A DNA stretch of 64,000 nt from positions 55,694,885-55,758,884 of the forward strand of contig CANTUZ010000002.1 in the NCBI GenBank assembly GCA_947846985.1, written 5' to 3'. This stretch comes from Fratercula arctica. Taxonomy: Eukaryota > Chordata > Aves > Charadriiformes > Alcidae. This document shows, in pieces, positions 25,242-37,567 of this stretch. A program made the translations under genes and the position numbers. Below the pieces are notes generated by a model, which saw only the letters and a program-made list of their open reading frames with translations, searched no databases and was not told the origin of the DNA. Position 1 is the first letter of the stretch; each line of letters starts with the position of its first letter.

Positions 25242-26235
25242 CAAAAAAAGTTGCAAAGAGTTACATTAATTTCTTTGTGAAAAACACATGAAGAGGACAT
25301 AAAGGAAGCCTATGCTCTGGCTGGACCTTGTGCACCTTTTCATGTATTTGTTTATTTTAACCAAAACAGTGACCCATCTCATTCTCATCTACAAGGTCAT
25401 CTTGACCTTTAGGCATGTATCAAGTCATTGTGGTGTACAGGGTTCTCAGAATAGCACTGGCTATGAATTTCGTTATTTATCGTCCTTCTGAAACTTAACT
25501 ATCTGTCATTCAGTGAGATTTATTGGCCATTTGAAGTGAAGCAGGAATTGAACTGTTGCCTTCTCAGGATCACCACTACCTTGGGTACGGGCTTCTGTTG
25601 TACCACCCAGTTGCCTGAGAGCTGAAAGTGTTGCAGTGTGACATTCTCAATGACAAATTTTGGCTGAGTGAAATCATTGATTCTATTTGCTTTCATGCCG
25701 ATGACCCTTTTAAGAGAAATTTATAACAGCACAGCAATGACGTCCACCTCAGACGTGTAATGCTCCCTCCTAGCACATCACCTCCACTCCCCGTGCCAAA
25801 ACCCAAGCAGCAGCCAGCCATAAGCCTGCTATGGCGAGATGCAGTGGAAGGGTAAAAAAGAGACACAACGTGGGACAAGTCCTGGCTTGAGACAAAGGAG
25901 AATACAAATTTTCTACGTTGAGGAAATGAAACGAGGGATCCTGTTTCACTTCTCCTTCATGCTTAGAGTAGGAACGCTAAATTGCTTTTACTGGCTCCTT
26001 CACCAGGGCGAGTTTAGCATCCTGGCGCAGCTTGTGCCAAATGAAGCAGATCAAATGGCCTGTGGTAGGGGATGTCAGGCACGGCGCAGGCTGGCACATC
26101 TCCCTTAAGTGAGCTGCCACCGTGGTAAGATGGGGCAGCATCTGACATCAAGGGGAGGGATGGGGAGCCAGCTGCAGCGCGCTCATGCAAAACCTGCCCG
26201 AGACACGCGCAAACACAGGCTTAGTGCTCACACAC
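25242..26235. other. Intergenic, nothing recognised
   Basis: This is unique-looking sequence between two LINE fragments. Only short open frames are present and no RNA gene was seen. Confidence 0.5.
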
Positions 26236-27560
26236 CTGCTCTTGCCCCTCGAGAAAGTCAACAGCACCTCCCAGTTTGGTATCATCAGCAAACTTACTAA
26301 CTGCGCATTCAACTCCTGCATCCACATCACTGATAAAAAAAAAAATGTTCTTAGTGAGTTTTCAGTTCTGACTCTGGCTATTTCTCCATTGTTAGCAAAT
26401 GTTTTTCTTTTTGCTATCCAGCCCTTTTCCAGATGATCACTGATGATGCTGAACAGCCTGAGCCTCAACACTTACCCCTTTACCAGCAATCACTCCTTCC
26501 TTGTGAAAGCCGATCATACATCAAGTCTCATTTTAAACAGATTTAAATCTATTAGGAACCCTTCGCTTCTTGATTCAGGGCCTTATTTAGGTTTTTTTGG
26601 AATCCTGTTGAAGGAGTCTAACATGAGCTTTTGGGGTTTTTTTCACGTGTAAAAACACTATACCATCTGAATCAGCTACTGGCAGGTTCATCAAGTCCTA
26701 GAAAGTCAGATAAATGGGAGGCATAACATAATCCATGTTCACTTTTCCCCAATATAAGATACAAAATAGATATATCCATATGGTTTTTTTTGTTTTTTGT
26801 TTTTTTTTGTTTTTTTTTTTTTTTTTTTTTAATGGCCCTTCTATTGATTTGTCTAGTGAAGAAGTGAGAATTACTGGTCTGTATTTCTATGGATTTGTCA
26901 TGGAGCCTTCCAGAAAATATTAGTGGCATATTTACTACTTTCCATTCTTCTAGTATTAGGACTTACTTTAAAGACAATTTACACACCACAGTTAATCATA
27001 CAGCAATATCCTGTTTTGAGATCCACCAGTTTTAGGTGAATACCCACTGATGCACGTGGTTTGATACCATTTACTGATTTTTTTTCCTACGCTTTCTACA
27101 AACAGTTTAACTTCAGAAGTTTCCATGTTAAAAAAGGCTCCACTCTAGGCTTCCCGTAGCACTTTCGTAATAAATACTTATTCAATACTTAGTTCAAAGG
27201 ACTAATTTGTTTTTCCTGCTGGGGTCTCTCTTTGCTGAAACCCTTTTTTGCTTCCATTTTCTACAGGTGGCTTTATATACAGCTTGCGGATGGGGTTTTT
27301 ATTGTCAGCTTTGCCAGTTTTAGCATATTGCTTCTCATCGAGTCTCTTGGCCTACTTGATTGTGGCTTGACATTAACTTGCCAGAATGTAATGTTCTTTT
27401 CTGTTTTCCTTCTCTCGACACAATGTGCATTTTTTGAAGATCTGTTTATGTCTAAGCAGTCTCCTTACTTTGCTGTCTATCAAGGCTTGCTTTGGAAAGG
27501 GGAGATGCTTTTTAAAAAAGCCCACATCATGAATTTAGCATTTATCATACAACTTGTAAA
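26236..27560 (-). mobile_element. Old, degraded CR1-clade LINE, antisense
   Basis: At about 26255-26330 the minus strand encodes the reverse transcriptase motif region ([12 protein letters not shown] preceded by an AGVECA-like word). Moving right, the order of degenerate words matches the antisense of CR1-clade ORF2: TTACTGGTCTGTATTTCTAT near 26872, TTCCATTCTTCTAGTA near 26940, then a thumb-distal to endonuclease-proximal stretch. The reading frame is destroyed throughout, so this copy is much older than the CR1 fragments in VPS41. Two T-rich simple tracts (about 26340, 26786-26831) lie inside it. The subfamily and the right end are uncertain. Confidence 0.68.
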
Positions 27561-28171
27561 CACTTAATTACTGCTTTAAATTTGCTCCCTCATTTTTATA
27601 TAGTTCTTTTTCTGTGGTTGAAGCTTTACTGTGACAGGTTACTTTCTAGCTTCTACATTTTACAAGGACAGTGAATTTGATCACATTGAGGACTCTGCTA
27701 CTAAATGCCATTCATCTGTAGCATTAAGGTTCTGTGCGGTTCCCAGGGCAAAAATCAAGGACTGCTTCTTCTTTTGGGCTCTCTGATGAGGTGCTTCGAG
27801 GGGTTGTCTTTTGTAGCACTGAAAACGTAGTTTTCTCGTGACGCCTCATCATGACTTAGGTATGGCTGAAGTCTGCCAGTGTTACTGCTTTTTCTGCCCT
27901 TGACTCCTTGTACTCCGTGCTACCATACTGGCCGAGCAGCTAACAATATATCCCTACTATTATTATGCTTTATATGCAGGCATAATATTTCAGGTCGTTA
28001 TTGATTCTCCGTTGCCCGTTGATAGTATTCATTTATTTACCTCCTTTGACTCTAATTTTCCCTGAATGTGCAGTGTCCGCCTTTCGCTCACAAGGTTTTC
28101 TCTGGTACTTCTATATATTCTGAACATTGGTATCACGGTGTCTTAGCGATACCTTCTTCTCAGCAAAACCT
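27561..28171. other. Intergenic, nothing recognised
   Basis: No gene was seen. Part of this stretch may be a further eroded piece of the LINE to its left. Confidence 0.45.
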
Positions 28172-28226
28172 CAAGCCTGGTCTAGATGACCTCCAGAGAT
28201 CCCTTCCAAACAGCACTTCTATGAAT
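28172..28226 (+). mobile_element. Short CR1 3' terminal fragment
   Basis: About 55 bp on the plus strand reads TCTAGATGACCTCCAGAG, CCCTTCCAAACAGC and CTATGAAT, which is the extreme 3' end of CR1. It abuts a second CR1 fragment in the opposite orientation. Confidence 0.75.
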
Positions 28227-28412
28227 CAGAGAATGGTAGGGGCTGGAAGGGCCCTCTGGAGATCATCTAGGCCAGCCCCCTGCCAGAGCAGGGTCACCTA
28301 GAGCAGGTTGCACAGGAACGCGTCCAGGCGGGTTTTGAATGTCTCCAGAGATGGAGACTCCACCACCTCTCTGGGCAGCCTGTTCCGGTGCTCTGTTACC
28401 CTGATGATATAC
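28227..28412 (-). mobile_element. CR1 3' fragment, tail-to-tail with its neighbour
   Basis: The plus strand reads GGGGCTGGAAGGGCCCTCTG, GGTCACCTAGAGCAGGTTG and CCACCTCTCTGGGCAGCCTG, which is the complement of a CR1 3' end. It begins immediately after the plus-strand fragment at 28172-28226, so the two 3' ends face each other and form a short inverted repeat. Confidence 0.88.
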
Positions 28413-30034
28413 ATTACATCTTGCTCTGATTTTTATGTTACCCAATTACAGGGTTTAGGGTTTCTTTTTATAAGATCCTCTTTTTACTCTTCCCTACCTG
28501 AAATATATAAAAATCCGTCTTTTTGCTTTACAGAATTTTTGTAGCTGCACCCTTGAAGTCTTCTGGGTGAAGACTAACAAAATTCCTTGTTAGTCTTTGG
28601 TTTAAAACTTCTCTAACTTATTTCACTGCCAGAAACTTAATTCCATAACAGTTTAGGTGGAACCCACTTCCTTATAATCTTAAATCCCTTTTCACCACGC
28701 TATTTTCTCAAGTATATTTTGGGACTCCGTCTTTCTACTTTTCAATGCTTCAGCTACCGGGAATATTTCAGAAGTGTTACCATGAGGATTTTAATAGACT
28801 TAAGTGTTCTATATCTCTAATCCCTTTCAGGTTATTTCTCATACATGATCATACGCTGGCAACAGTTACTATGAATACACTTGAGACAATACAGCCACCA
28901 TCACAATGGATGAAAAGGGAAGTAGGAAGGGGTTTTTGTCTGTTAGTTGTGGATTCCCCCCCCCCCCCCCCTCAAAATATACAGAAATTTGCAGTAGACC
29001 AGAATCAAATAATAAGCGTGACACCACACCAGAAACCAGTGAGCATTTTTAGATTTCGTTTGCTGGGATTCATCCCCAACGAAATACACAAAATCATCTC
29101 ATCACCTGCCACTGCATGAATTGTAAGATGGTAACTGAATCAGCAGTAAATGAATTCAGTAACATGGTTTGATTCAGGTCAGCGTAAAATCTGGTTGCAG
29201 ATACAAAAGAACAGGCTGGGATGAGGCACAAGAGGAGAGAGAGGAAGGATGCAGTATCTAGAAAAATCTGTTTAAGAAATCCTGATAATTTAATGTCTTT
29301 ACCTAATCTCATTGTGCAATACTAGATTTTCATTCTTCAGATCCAGCAGCAGGAGCCTCTCCAGTGTAACACTGCAATGCAGCATATGGGAAGAAGCATT
29401 TAAAAACAACTACAACCATCAGCATGCACAGATTTCACAGGAGCAGCACAAGGTATAATATCTTATAATGGCCTTATAGTTTTGGAAGTACATATTATTA
29501 ATTAAAATGGTTTTCACTGTTTCCTAGAATGATAAATGAGAGTCATAAACCTCTGCAGCGGTGAATCCTGTGGATGACCACCAAGCTCCACTATTACAGT
29601 AATTTTGTACTACACGCATCTAGGCTGCTACAGACTATCACAGCCAGCTCGGAAGGAAAAGTTCGTGATCTAATTCATTTTATAGTATTTACGCATAATG
29701 CAAACCACCATCTAAGGAGGGTCAGATACTGTCCTCATTTAAGTCGAGGCAAATTTGTCATCAGCTTCAGCAGGAACAAAACCTGTCTTGTGTTTCCAAA
29801 GCTCCAACACAGACCAGCAATCAAAGGTCCTCCTGACATCAGACTGCAGCCTTGTGCAGTCTTGGTCTGAGAAATAAATGCCAAGTCAGGCACTTAGGAA
29901 CATCTGCCCTTTAGCTGGGGACCATCATCTAACCCCACAGTAATTTATAGTGGCTTCATCTCTGGACTGGAACATTATAAAATACCCATGCACAAAGCCT
30001 TCAGCATAAAGAAAACGTTCTTGATTATCTTTAA
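28413..30034. other. Intergenic, nothing recognised
   Basis: This is unique sequence with a run of 16 C at 28956-28971. No gene, RNA gene or clear mobile element was recognised. Confidence 0.5.
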
Positions 30035-30285
30035 AACACCATGTCAGAAGAGGTTCCTGAAGACTGGAAGAAAGCAAATCTTACTCTTCAAGGCTGTAGT
30101 CCTCATTTTAACTGATCCTCTGGGATATCACCATCTTTAAGAAGGGCGAGAAATAGGAGCTGGGGAACCACAGGCTAGTCAGCCTCATCTCAATCCCTGG
30201 GAAGATGATGGAGCAACCAATGTTGAAGGAGGGGGACTGGACCTGATGATCTTGAGAGGTCCCCTCCTACTCAGTGATTCTTTTG
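30035..30285 (+). mobile_element. Internally deleted LINE (CR1-clade) fragment
   Basis: The plus strand first encodes a reverse-transcriptase stretch resembling 'VPEDWKKANLT' (about 30050-30090) and 'IFKKGE' (about 30130-30150), with PGKMMEQ-like sequence near 30200. It then jumps directly to a 3' UTR-like end (GGACTGGACCTGATGATCTT, then GAGAGGTCCCCTCC). About 1.5 kb of ORF2 that should lie between the two parts is missing. Confidence 0.72.
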
Positions 30286-33200
30286 GCACCACTGAAAATC
30301 ACAGTTATTCTGGAAAGTTCACCTCTGAAGGAAAATGCTTCCTTGGCTTGACACTGGGGAAGGAGCTCCCCCAGGAACTAAGGATGAATAAACATCTGTC
30401 TACCTTCCAGATGACATAGAAAGCACATACTTTTGATCTTGCCCACCTTAACACCTACGCAGCACAGTGTCTGTATTTGCAGATACTGAGTGAAAATCAC
30501 CACACAGTCCAAACCAAGGCACTCACTCCAACGCACGTGCTTTGGGGAGGTCTCTCTTTGGGACAGGATGAATATGGAATAAACTAAACAGAACACAGTC
30601 CCCTTCTTTTTTGATACTACAGAGAGAATGAAAATCTGCATAGCATACAACTGAGTTAGGCCAGAAATACATTCTTGGCTCAGCTTTACAGATCGCACAG
30701 AGAAAATGCTTCCCAACTTTGCTTTTGTTTAACTAAAGATCTCCATTGCTTTGCAGAAATTCCAGATGAAGGCTCTTAATAGCTGGTGCTGGACACACTG
30801 AAAAGTGCTTCAATGACTCTTTTGCCAGCATGTGCAAAAATAGCTGCTACTGAATGGGTCCCACAGAGTAAAAATACTATTGTCACCTGCACGTTCCAGT
30901 GCTGCTACTTTATTGTGTGCAAGGCATGGTAATATGTGAGACAGTTGCTCATTTGTAAAAAACATTTCCCTTAATTTTATTAAAAAAAAAAAAAATCCAC
31001 AACTGTTTATTGTGGCTCTTGTCCCTCACTGACACCAGAGACAGACAAATCTACATCCTATGTGAACACTATCTGGAACACATCATCCAGCTGACACCTT
31101 GCTAAATGCTATTTTACAGCCATCAGACACCAAGATACCATTACCCTGTCGACCTCATTTGACTTAAATCCTACTGGGATCAGACTAAAAGCAAGGCCGG
31201 GGAAAAAAAACCCAACCAACAATTCAACTGCCCTCTGCAGCTCCTGCCACTTTCTAGCCCTTAATTACTCTACTACACGTCCACCTCTGGCAGTTCCTCC
31301 AGGCTGGAGGGGTACCAGCCTCCACTCAGCAGGTTTCTGACTCCTGCTGCTGCAGCACCACAACTGGTCCTAAGCACAACGCAGCAGCAGAAGCCACCAG
31401 CAGCCTTGTCCGTTCAGATTTCTCACTCCTGGGGGACTGTCGCAACCTGAACACATCAGAGCCGCTAAGACCTGATCTACTGCAAAAGCTTATCATAATC
31501 CCCATTTATTGAAGCCTTTTAAAGACTAAATTTAGGTCATTCCCACTATGACTCATTGACTTCTCTTAGAACTTCTCACACATTCTATTCCCTTGTGCAT
31601 TTGATGCCTCAGACACTTCAGATGTCCTGTTTTCTGCATAACTTAATATTTGATTATAGTAAAAGAAAGCACATATTGTCTTGAAGAACAGAAAAAACAG
31701 CATCTGGGGATTTCTCTAACGCCAACAGAAAATTAATCTTCCATAGCACAGCGGAGTAGGAAGACAGTCCCAAAAGTATGTAATTAAAGAGTCATTCTCT
31801 AAATGCAGTACTTTATTTCTTACAAGTCTTGTTTAAATTGTTTTGAGAGTACAGCAATTGATTTAGAACTAGTATTTGGCAAAGATCTGCTCGAGGGGGA
31901 AGATCTTCTAGCGAGGAAGAGACCCTGATGTTGTGTCTAAGATTTGTAAACACAGGTAAAAGTTGTGCTGTATGGATATGGAGTCAGAAGTGTACAACAG
32001 AACAGGTCAGAGGGAAAACAAGCTTCTCCGACAGATTTTCCTCATTCAGATAATGGTCCTTGTTCAGCATTAGGTAAGAATTTTCCTGCAAGTATTTTTT
32101 CAAACTGCTGTCAAATGACACAGGCAGGAACCGGTCCAACCAACTTGCAGAGATGACACTGTATTTTCCAAGGTGACCCAGACATACAATACTTTAATTC
32201 TCAATCACAGTGTTTCAGAAATGGGAAATCCAGCGTGAGGTTTTCATATTTAAGAGGTTATTTGCAATTCTTGTTCCCTTGGATGACAGTCAGGAGCTCT
32301 ACTCACCAAGCAGAAAACCACTGCGGTAACATACACAACAGCAAAGAGTAAAATGGTGCCTGCTTAAAAAGACTCTAGTTGAAAACCCATTAATTCTAAG
32401 GCAGAAAGTTATTGAATTTCCCAAGATGAAAACTTGATAAGCGAGCCTGTGCACTCTATGCAGAATATTGACAGCCTCTATCCAGCTATCAGCCAAAATT
32501 TAGAAAAAGATGTTGCAGCATAGTCTCCTGCTAAAAATACATTACAAAACATAGCGGACAACTGGATATTTCTTGTTCTTTGCTTTACAGTAGTTCTTGA
32601 CAAATCTGTGGTCAAGTCTGTGGCAGCAGCTGTCCACGAAAACACTTATTTCAAATAGGAATCTGATGTGGATTTGAAAATGGGCAAACAACTCATTTTG
32701 TCTTTGCTCTGGCTCTGTAACACAAGACCAGTGTCAGACACTGAACGACTTACTCCTGCTCCAACACCCAATACCCACTGTGTTCAAGGTTTCCCACGGG
32801 TGAGCAGCTGTCAGATGCAGCTACAGCTAAAGGACGTACCTGGTATATAGAAGGACTCCGTGAAGTATTAACTGACCCTCTGATTCACGTAATGCCGGGC
32901 AGCAGGCTCTTGCCCATGCAGCAAACACAGCTGACTCTATACAACACTGATCTGCTAGAGGAGCTGCCTCAAGCCCACTGAGACACAGCTACCAGCCTGT
33001 AAACACACGAGATTCAGCTGTAGCAGGAGATGGCAAAAGCCAGTCACGCACCTCTCAATTTCAATGAGACCCAAAAGACTCACAGAGCCTGTCTCAGTCC
33101 CTTTCAGACATGGTCTATCAGTGGTAAAAAGATCATCCAATAAATAATGGATTTATTATAAGAGCAACAGGCACATCTTACTCATCCCACTTTACTCCAG

Positions 33201-35562
33201 GCAGGTCCCTCCCAGTCCTCATAGATCTGCTAGGAACAGATTAGCTCCCGCTTTTGCAGAAGTCAGCCTTTATCCTGATGCTGTCACTTTTACCTGAGCT
33301 CTCTCAGCAGGACTAAATAGCCTCATGCTCGCCAAGCACCACTAGCTCCTCACCTAGGCCCACCAAAATCTTCAGTGTAGCCCAACACTGCCACCAAGCC
33401 TGTCACACAGCATCGTGGCTATCAAAATAACAAAACAAAGACAGGTGAGAAAAATCATCCAAAGAGTCATTATAACCCAAACGCTTTTGTCTCTTTGATA
33501 TGGCAGACCAACACGTTGATCCATCACGTGTCCTTTCGGTTAGCTTTATTGGTCACTACTGAAGAAATCACACAGAACTGGATGGATCAGTGAAAAAATA
33601 GTAATTCCCTTGTTAAATTTACCTTAATTTTACCTTAGTTAGAAGCACAAGCACTTTGATAAATGGATTGACATCTTAAATATGCCCTGGTGAAAGCAGG
33701 TAAGCACTACTCCATACTTTTCCGAAGTGTTATGCAACTTTAAGGCTACTTCTTAGGCAGAGCTGTTCTCCAGAAGAAAAGCTCTTGGGTAGTTGAATAT
33801 TTTAGACTCTAACCTCAGACATTTTCTATGACGTGAAGGTTTCTTAGGAAGAAAAGTGAATCAAAGTCAGGACTGTACATTTCTTGCTGAATCTTAATGA
33901 GCAACTTTAGAATTCAGGAACATGAAAAGGGTAGTCCCTGAAGCCCAAATGAAAGAAGCTTTGGATTTAGAGAAGATTTTGATTAGATTTTCATACAGTC
34001 ATTTAAAATTACTTGCATAATGCAGAGAATATGTCAGGGTATAATGCAATATGATTGCCAGCGATGGCAGGACAGCAAACTGAGTCACCGAACGCTCAAA
34101 TGCTTTAGGGAATTTATGGCCAAGCTGAAGTAAACAATATACCTGTTTTAAATTATATAACTCTGAGCTATACAACATTTTGTGGCATAAAGGTATAGGA
34201 GTAATTTGACTTTTTCCTCCTGCAAGCTGACAGCTTACGGCATTGCACAGTGCATTCTTTTGGTATAATGTAGAAAAGCTGCTAGTGAGGCAGAGGCTTT
34301 TAAAAAAGTTTCTAAACGTGTCTACAGGCATGCAGTAGCTCAAATATCATGGTGAAACAGCCCTTGAGCTCACTGGAGCACTTCGCTTACTGCGAATCAA
34401 GGCAGCTTTCCTGATAAGTGTAATAAAGAATGGATAAATGAATAACATACCTGAGGATGCATACCAGCCACTGAAAAGGAACTGCCACAGAGCCAGGCAG
34501 TAATTCTTAACGGGTGAAGTCACTCTTAAGATTGCTAGACCAGCTCAGCCAACCGCCCAGACGATATTGAAAGAGTATAATGAATTTACATGAACTAGAA
34601 ATCCAGGTTTCTAGAATATAAATTCTTTTAAGGTTTACCTACATGGGAATAAGGTACAGAAGAACTTAGAGGTGTTACATTTTCCAGTTTTACAGATACA
34701 CTGCAGTATCACTATACTGTTGTTTCAGAACCTACAATGTTAACTACTTCTTTAAACCTCACAATTTGATGGTAAAACAACGTATTTTTACTTTCAAACT
34801 CCAGTTATGAAAAACAGGAAAAACACCTTGGGAGTTCTGAAACATTACTTTTCTTAGGGAAAAGATGCTTGTATTTAATTCAATCAGAGAACATTATAAA
34901 GAGACTACATTACTGTGAAGACATTCTGAAAGATGACCTCCTTTGGACCAACAAAACAGACCACTGTTAAAATTAAAAACAAATATGTTTTTTGTTAACA
35001 TCCAAATAGACATATTTAACTCAGCTATTAAATTGCTAAGGCCAAAAGAAACTCCTAGAGGTCTTTTCTTTGAAAGGTCAGATTTCCCCCCCCCCCCCCC
35101 CGTACTTAAATGAAATCATACACTACAACCATACTTATAAAATAAGTGTAAAGACCGACTGCTAACGTGTAAAAATAAAGTTTCTGGATGACAAAAGCCC
35201 ACTTAAAATTGGGAAGATGAATTGAGAAAACAACCAGTTAATAACAAACTATGAATGTGTAACCATACAACCAAGGTAAATTGCCAATGTGTGGAATTAA
35301 CAAGTCTGTTAATTTAACGTGTGAGTCAGCACACAGCCAACTTCAAGTCCTGAAGCAGTTCCACTGAAAGCAGAGTCCTATGGGTCTCAAGTTAACAGTT
35401 CACTAATAGACTAAATCAGGACTAAAGTAGTTTGGTGAGCTGAATTCAGAGCAATTAGTCTTTCTTTATAATATCTAACCATCAGCCTGATATGGCTCCA
35501 AACTGTAAAGCACGTTGACCGACAGTAAGCACAGATCTCCAAATTGTTTTTTTTCTTCCCAT
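30286..35562. other. Intergenic between VPS41 3' end and AMPH, right part
   Basis: AT-rich unique DNA with an A-tract near 30982-30994 and a run of 16 C at 35086-35101. It may include the distal 3' UTR of VPS41 if a more distal poly(A) site is used. No independent gene was recognised. Confidence 0.5.
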
Positions 35563-35568
35563 TTTATT
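35563..35568 (-). terminator. VPS41: Candidate VPS41 poly(A) signal AATAAA
   Basis: TTTATT on the plus strand gives AATAAA on the minus strand, about 260 bases after the VPS41 stop. The downstream GU-rich element is weak, so a more distal site is also possible. AATAAA is common by chance in AT-rich DNA. Confidence 0.4.
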
Positions 35569-35825
35569 TCTCTTTTCTGTTCCAGAGTTAGGTAACAAGC
35601 CAAGCAAAGGAACATGTGAATTGCATAACAAAGACTTACTAGGGAAAGACTTTCACATTTTCTCTTTCCTGAAAATGTTCAGTCAGATGGAGATAACGTA
35701 CAGAAACCAGTTCTAAATCACAATCAGGATTATATACAGAAATGATGACTAACAGAAACTACAGCAGCTCTGCATGGTCCTAACAGAGTTGGTGTCACAA
35801 ACTGGCATGGAGAACTAGGGGACTG

Positions 35826-35906
35826 CTATTTCTTCATCTCCAGGATTGCACTTCCTGGTCCTCGGTGTTTGGCACTGCATATGTTGCAGAACTGGACAGG
35901 AGATAC
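35826..35906 (-). CDS. VPS41: VPS41 last coding exon (RING-H2 end and stop)
   Basis: This is the final coding exon of the HOPS-complex subunit VPS41. After an AG acceptor at 35908-35907 it reads 26 codons and TAG. It contains CNIC, the last zinc-binding pair of the C-terminal RING-H2 finger, and ends in AILEMKK, the conserved vertebrate C-terminus. The first residues (VSPVQ) differ from the mammalian sequence as I remember it (SAAQ), while the zinc ligands are kept. Phase 0 joins it to the exon at 37488-37567. Confidence 0.95.
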   Translation of the reverse strand, partial: VSPVQFCNICSAKHRGPGSAILEMKK

Positions 35907-37487
35907 CTAGAAATTAAAAAGAAAACAAGAATCTCTCAGTGAGGTGTAGCCAAGTTAGAATGTGGGAAGATGAATGAACAATTCCTTTCTCAACATTACT
36001 ACACATTCATGGCTAGGTGTAGGAAGGCGATATAGTGCAACACAATAAAGCAGGCTACTCTGGAGTCAGAGAGCACTACACCTCACCACTCACTCCAAGT
36101 GTATTACCACTGTCTTGCAGGAGAGTAAGGTCAAATTTCCTCCATAACAAAAATGAAAAATACAGAGTCAAAAATGTAATTGATTGTCTTCATAGATAAA
36201 GAAGAGAGTAAGTCACTCGGTCAGCTCCATTGGCCACTGGGGGTCTTAGTCACAGCTCTGTCTTCGGATAGTGCTCTACAGATTTCCAACAGCTGAGAAT
36301 ACGGCCGGAATATTGTCCCTTTGATAGCAAATACCTGTTTATTGTTACTCCTGTGTCTAGCTCTGTCCGCTGCTTTATGCATGCATTACTTTCCTTTCAG
36401 TATGTCACCAGTAACCAACTATCAGTAAAACAACTGATTACCTAAGGCCAAGAAATACTATAGCAGCAGAGAATTTGGCTCAGATATATACAGATTCCTG
36501 TGCATTCATACATACTATAGAATATATATCACGTAATATCCATGTTATATTTAAAAATCCCATCTGACAAATTACCCAGGCCCATCACTCTCCCAGCAAA
36601 CTGAGAAAGCTAGATAACTTTTGGATTATTTCTCAAATAATAAAATTTGTGGTAAATATAATTTGAATAAATATTTCCTAGTTGTTGGGCTTTCTTTTGC
36701 AAATGATCTAATTCATTAAGATTTTAATAACACATTTAAGTATACATGCTGTACCATATGGCTACAAGCACTTTGCTTGGTTACTTGCAGATTAAGTGAT
36801 TCATCAAAGTTATTTTTTCACTAGATGCTCATTTTCAGAGACAGATACAGAATCAGAAAAGCTTAAATTCCATTTTCCTTGCGATTGTGTTACTGCGCTG
36901 ATGCTTTCACTCCTAAACTCAAAACTGGTTATATCTGTAAGTTATTTTTTTCGTTTGTTTTCATTGGGGAGAAAAAAAAAAGAAAGATTTCTGTGATCAA
37001 GAAAAACATATTCTGAGCATAGAGATGATTACAAAGATATTTAAATATTCACTCTGAAATGAGTGGCTTTTTTTCTTCCAGGTCAGAATCATTCAATATA
37101 GTTTACTTGAGAAAGTATCTTTATTCTTGTCTTTAATTAAACACACTTAAAGTGAGAGCTGCAATGGAAAAGAATAAATAATAAAAAAATCAAACAGGTT
37201 GTATTCCCTGTATGTCTGAAAAGTGCATTGCACATTCAGATTGCAGAAAGTGATAAAATACTTCTCAAACAGCAGTAGTTTCTTTCTAAATTGGCTGTGC
37301 TTTAGTTGCAGTTACCCTAAAGATCCTTTCTTTAGTCACATACTACTACGGGGTATCATCACAAATAATTACATTAATCATATTATAATTCCTGATACAC
37401 CCATGCCCTTCTCCACAGTTGCAAAAGGAAGTAATTTGCCCTTTCATCTTTGGCAAAGGTATCAGAGAGATTAAGCTAGTTCCTTAC
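35907..37487 (-). other. VPS41 intron, nothing else seen
   Basis: AT-rich intron between the last two coding exons. No mobile element or RNA gene was recognised. Confidence 0.6.
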
Positions 37488-37567
37488 TGTGTTAGATACC
37501 GGGAGGCACTCTTTGTGAAACATATGTCTGCAGTGGAACACTACCACATTGAAGGACTTGGATGCAT
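37488..37567 (-). CDS. VPS41: VPS41 exon, RING-H2 core
   Basis: The minus strand has an AG acceptor at 37569-37568, 80 coding bases and a GTAAGG donor. It encodes 27 residues including CRHMFHKEC, the Cys-x-His-x2-His-x2-Cys centre of the RING-H2 finger, preceded by NVVVFH. The incoming phase is 1 (one base from the previous exon completes Asp) and the outgoing phase is 0. The finger is needed for late-endosome/lysosome tethering by HOPS in known family members. It is easily missed because the exon is short and shares its bases with a plus-strand open frame. Confidence 0.94.

Noticed and set aside
26735..26929. Phe/Lys-rich frames across a T-tract
   Set aside because: They are translations of a poly-T/poly-A simple repeat within the old LINE.
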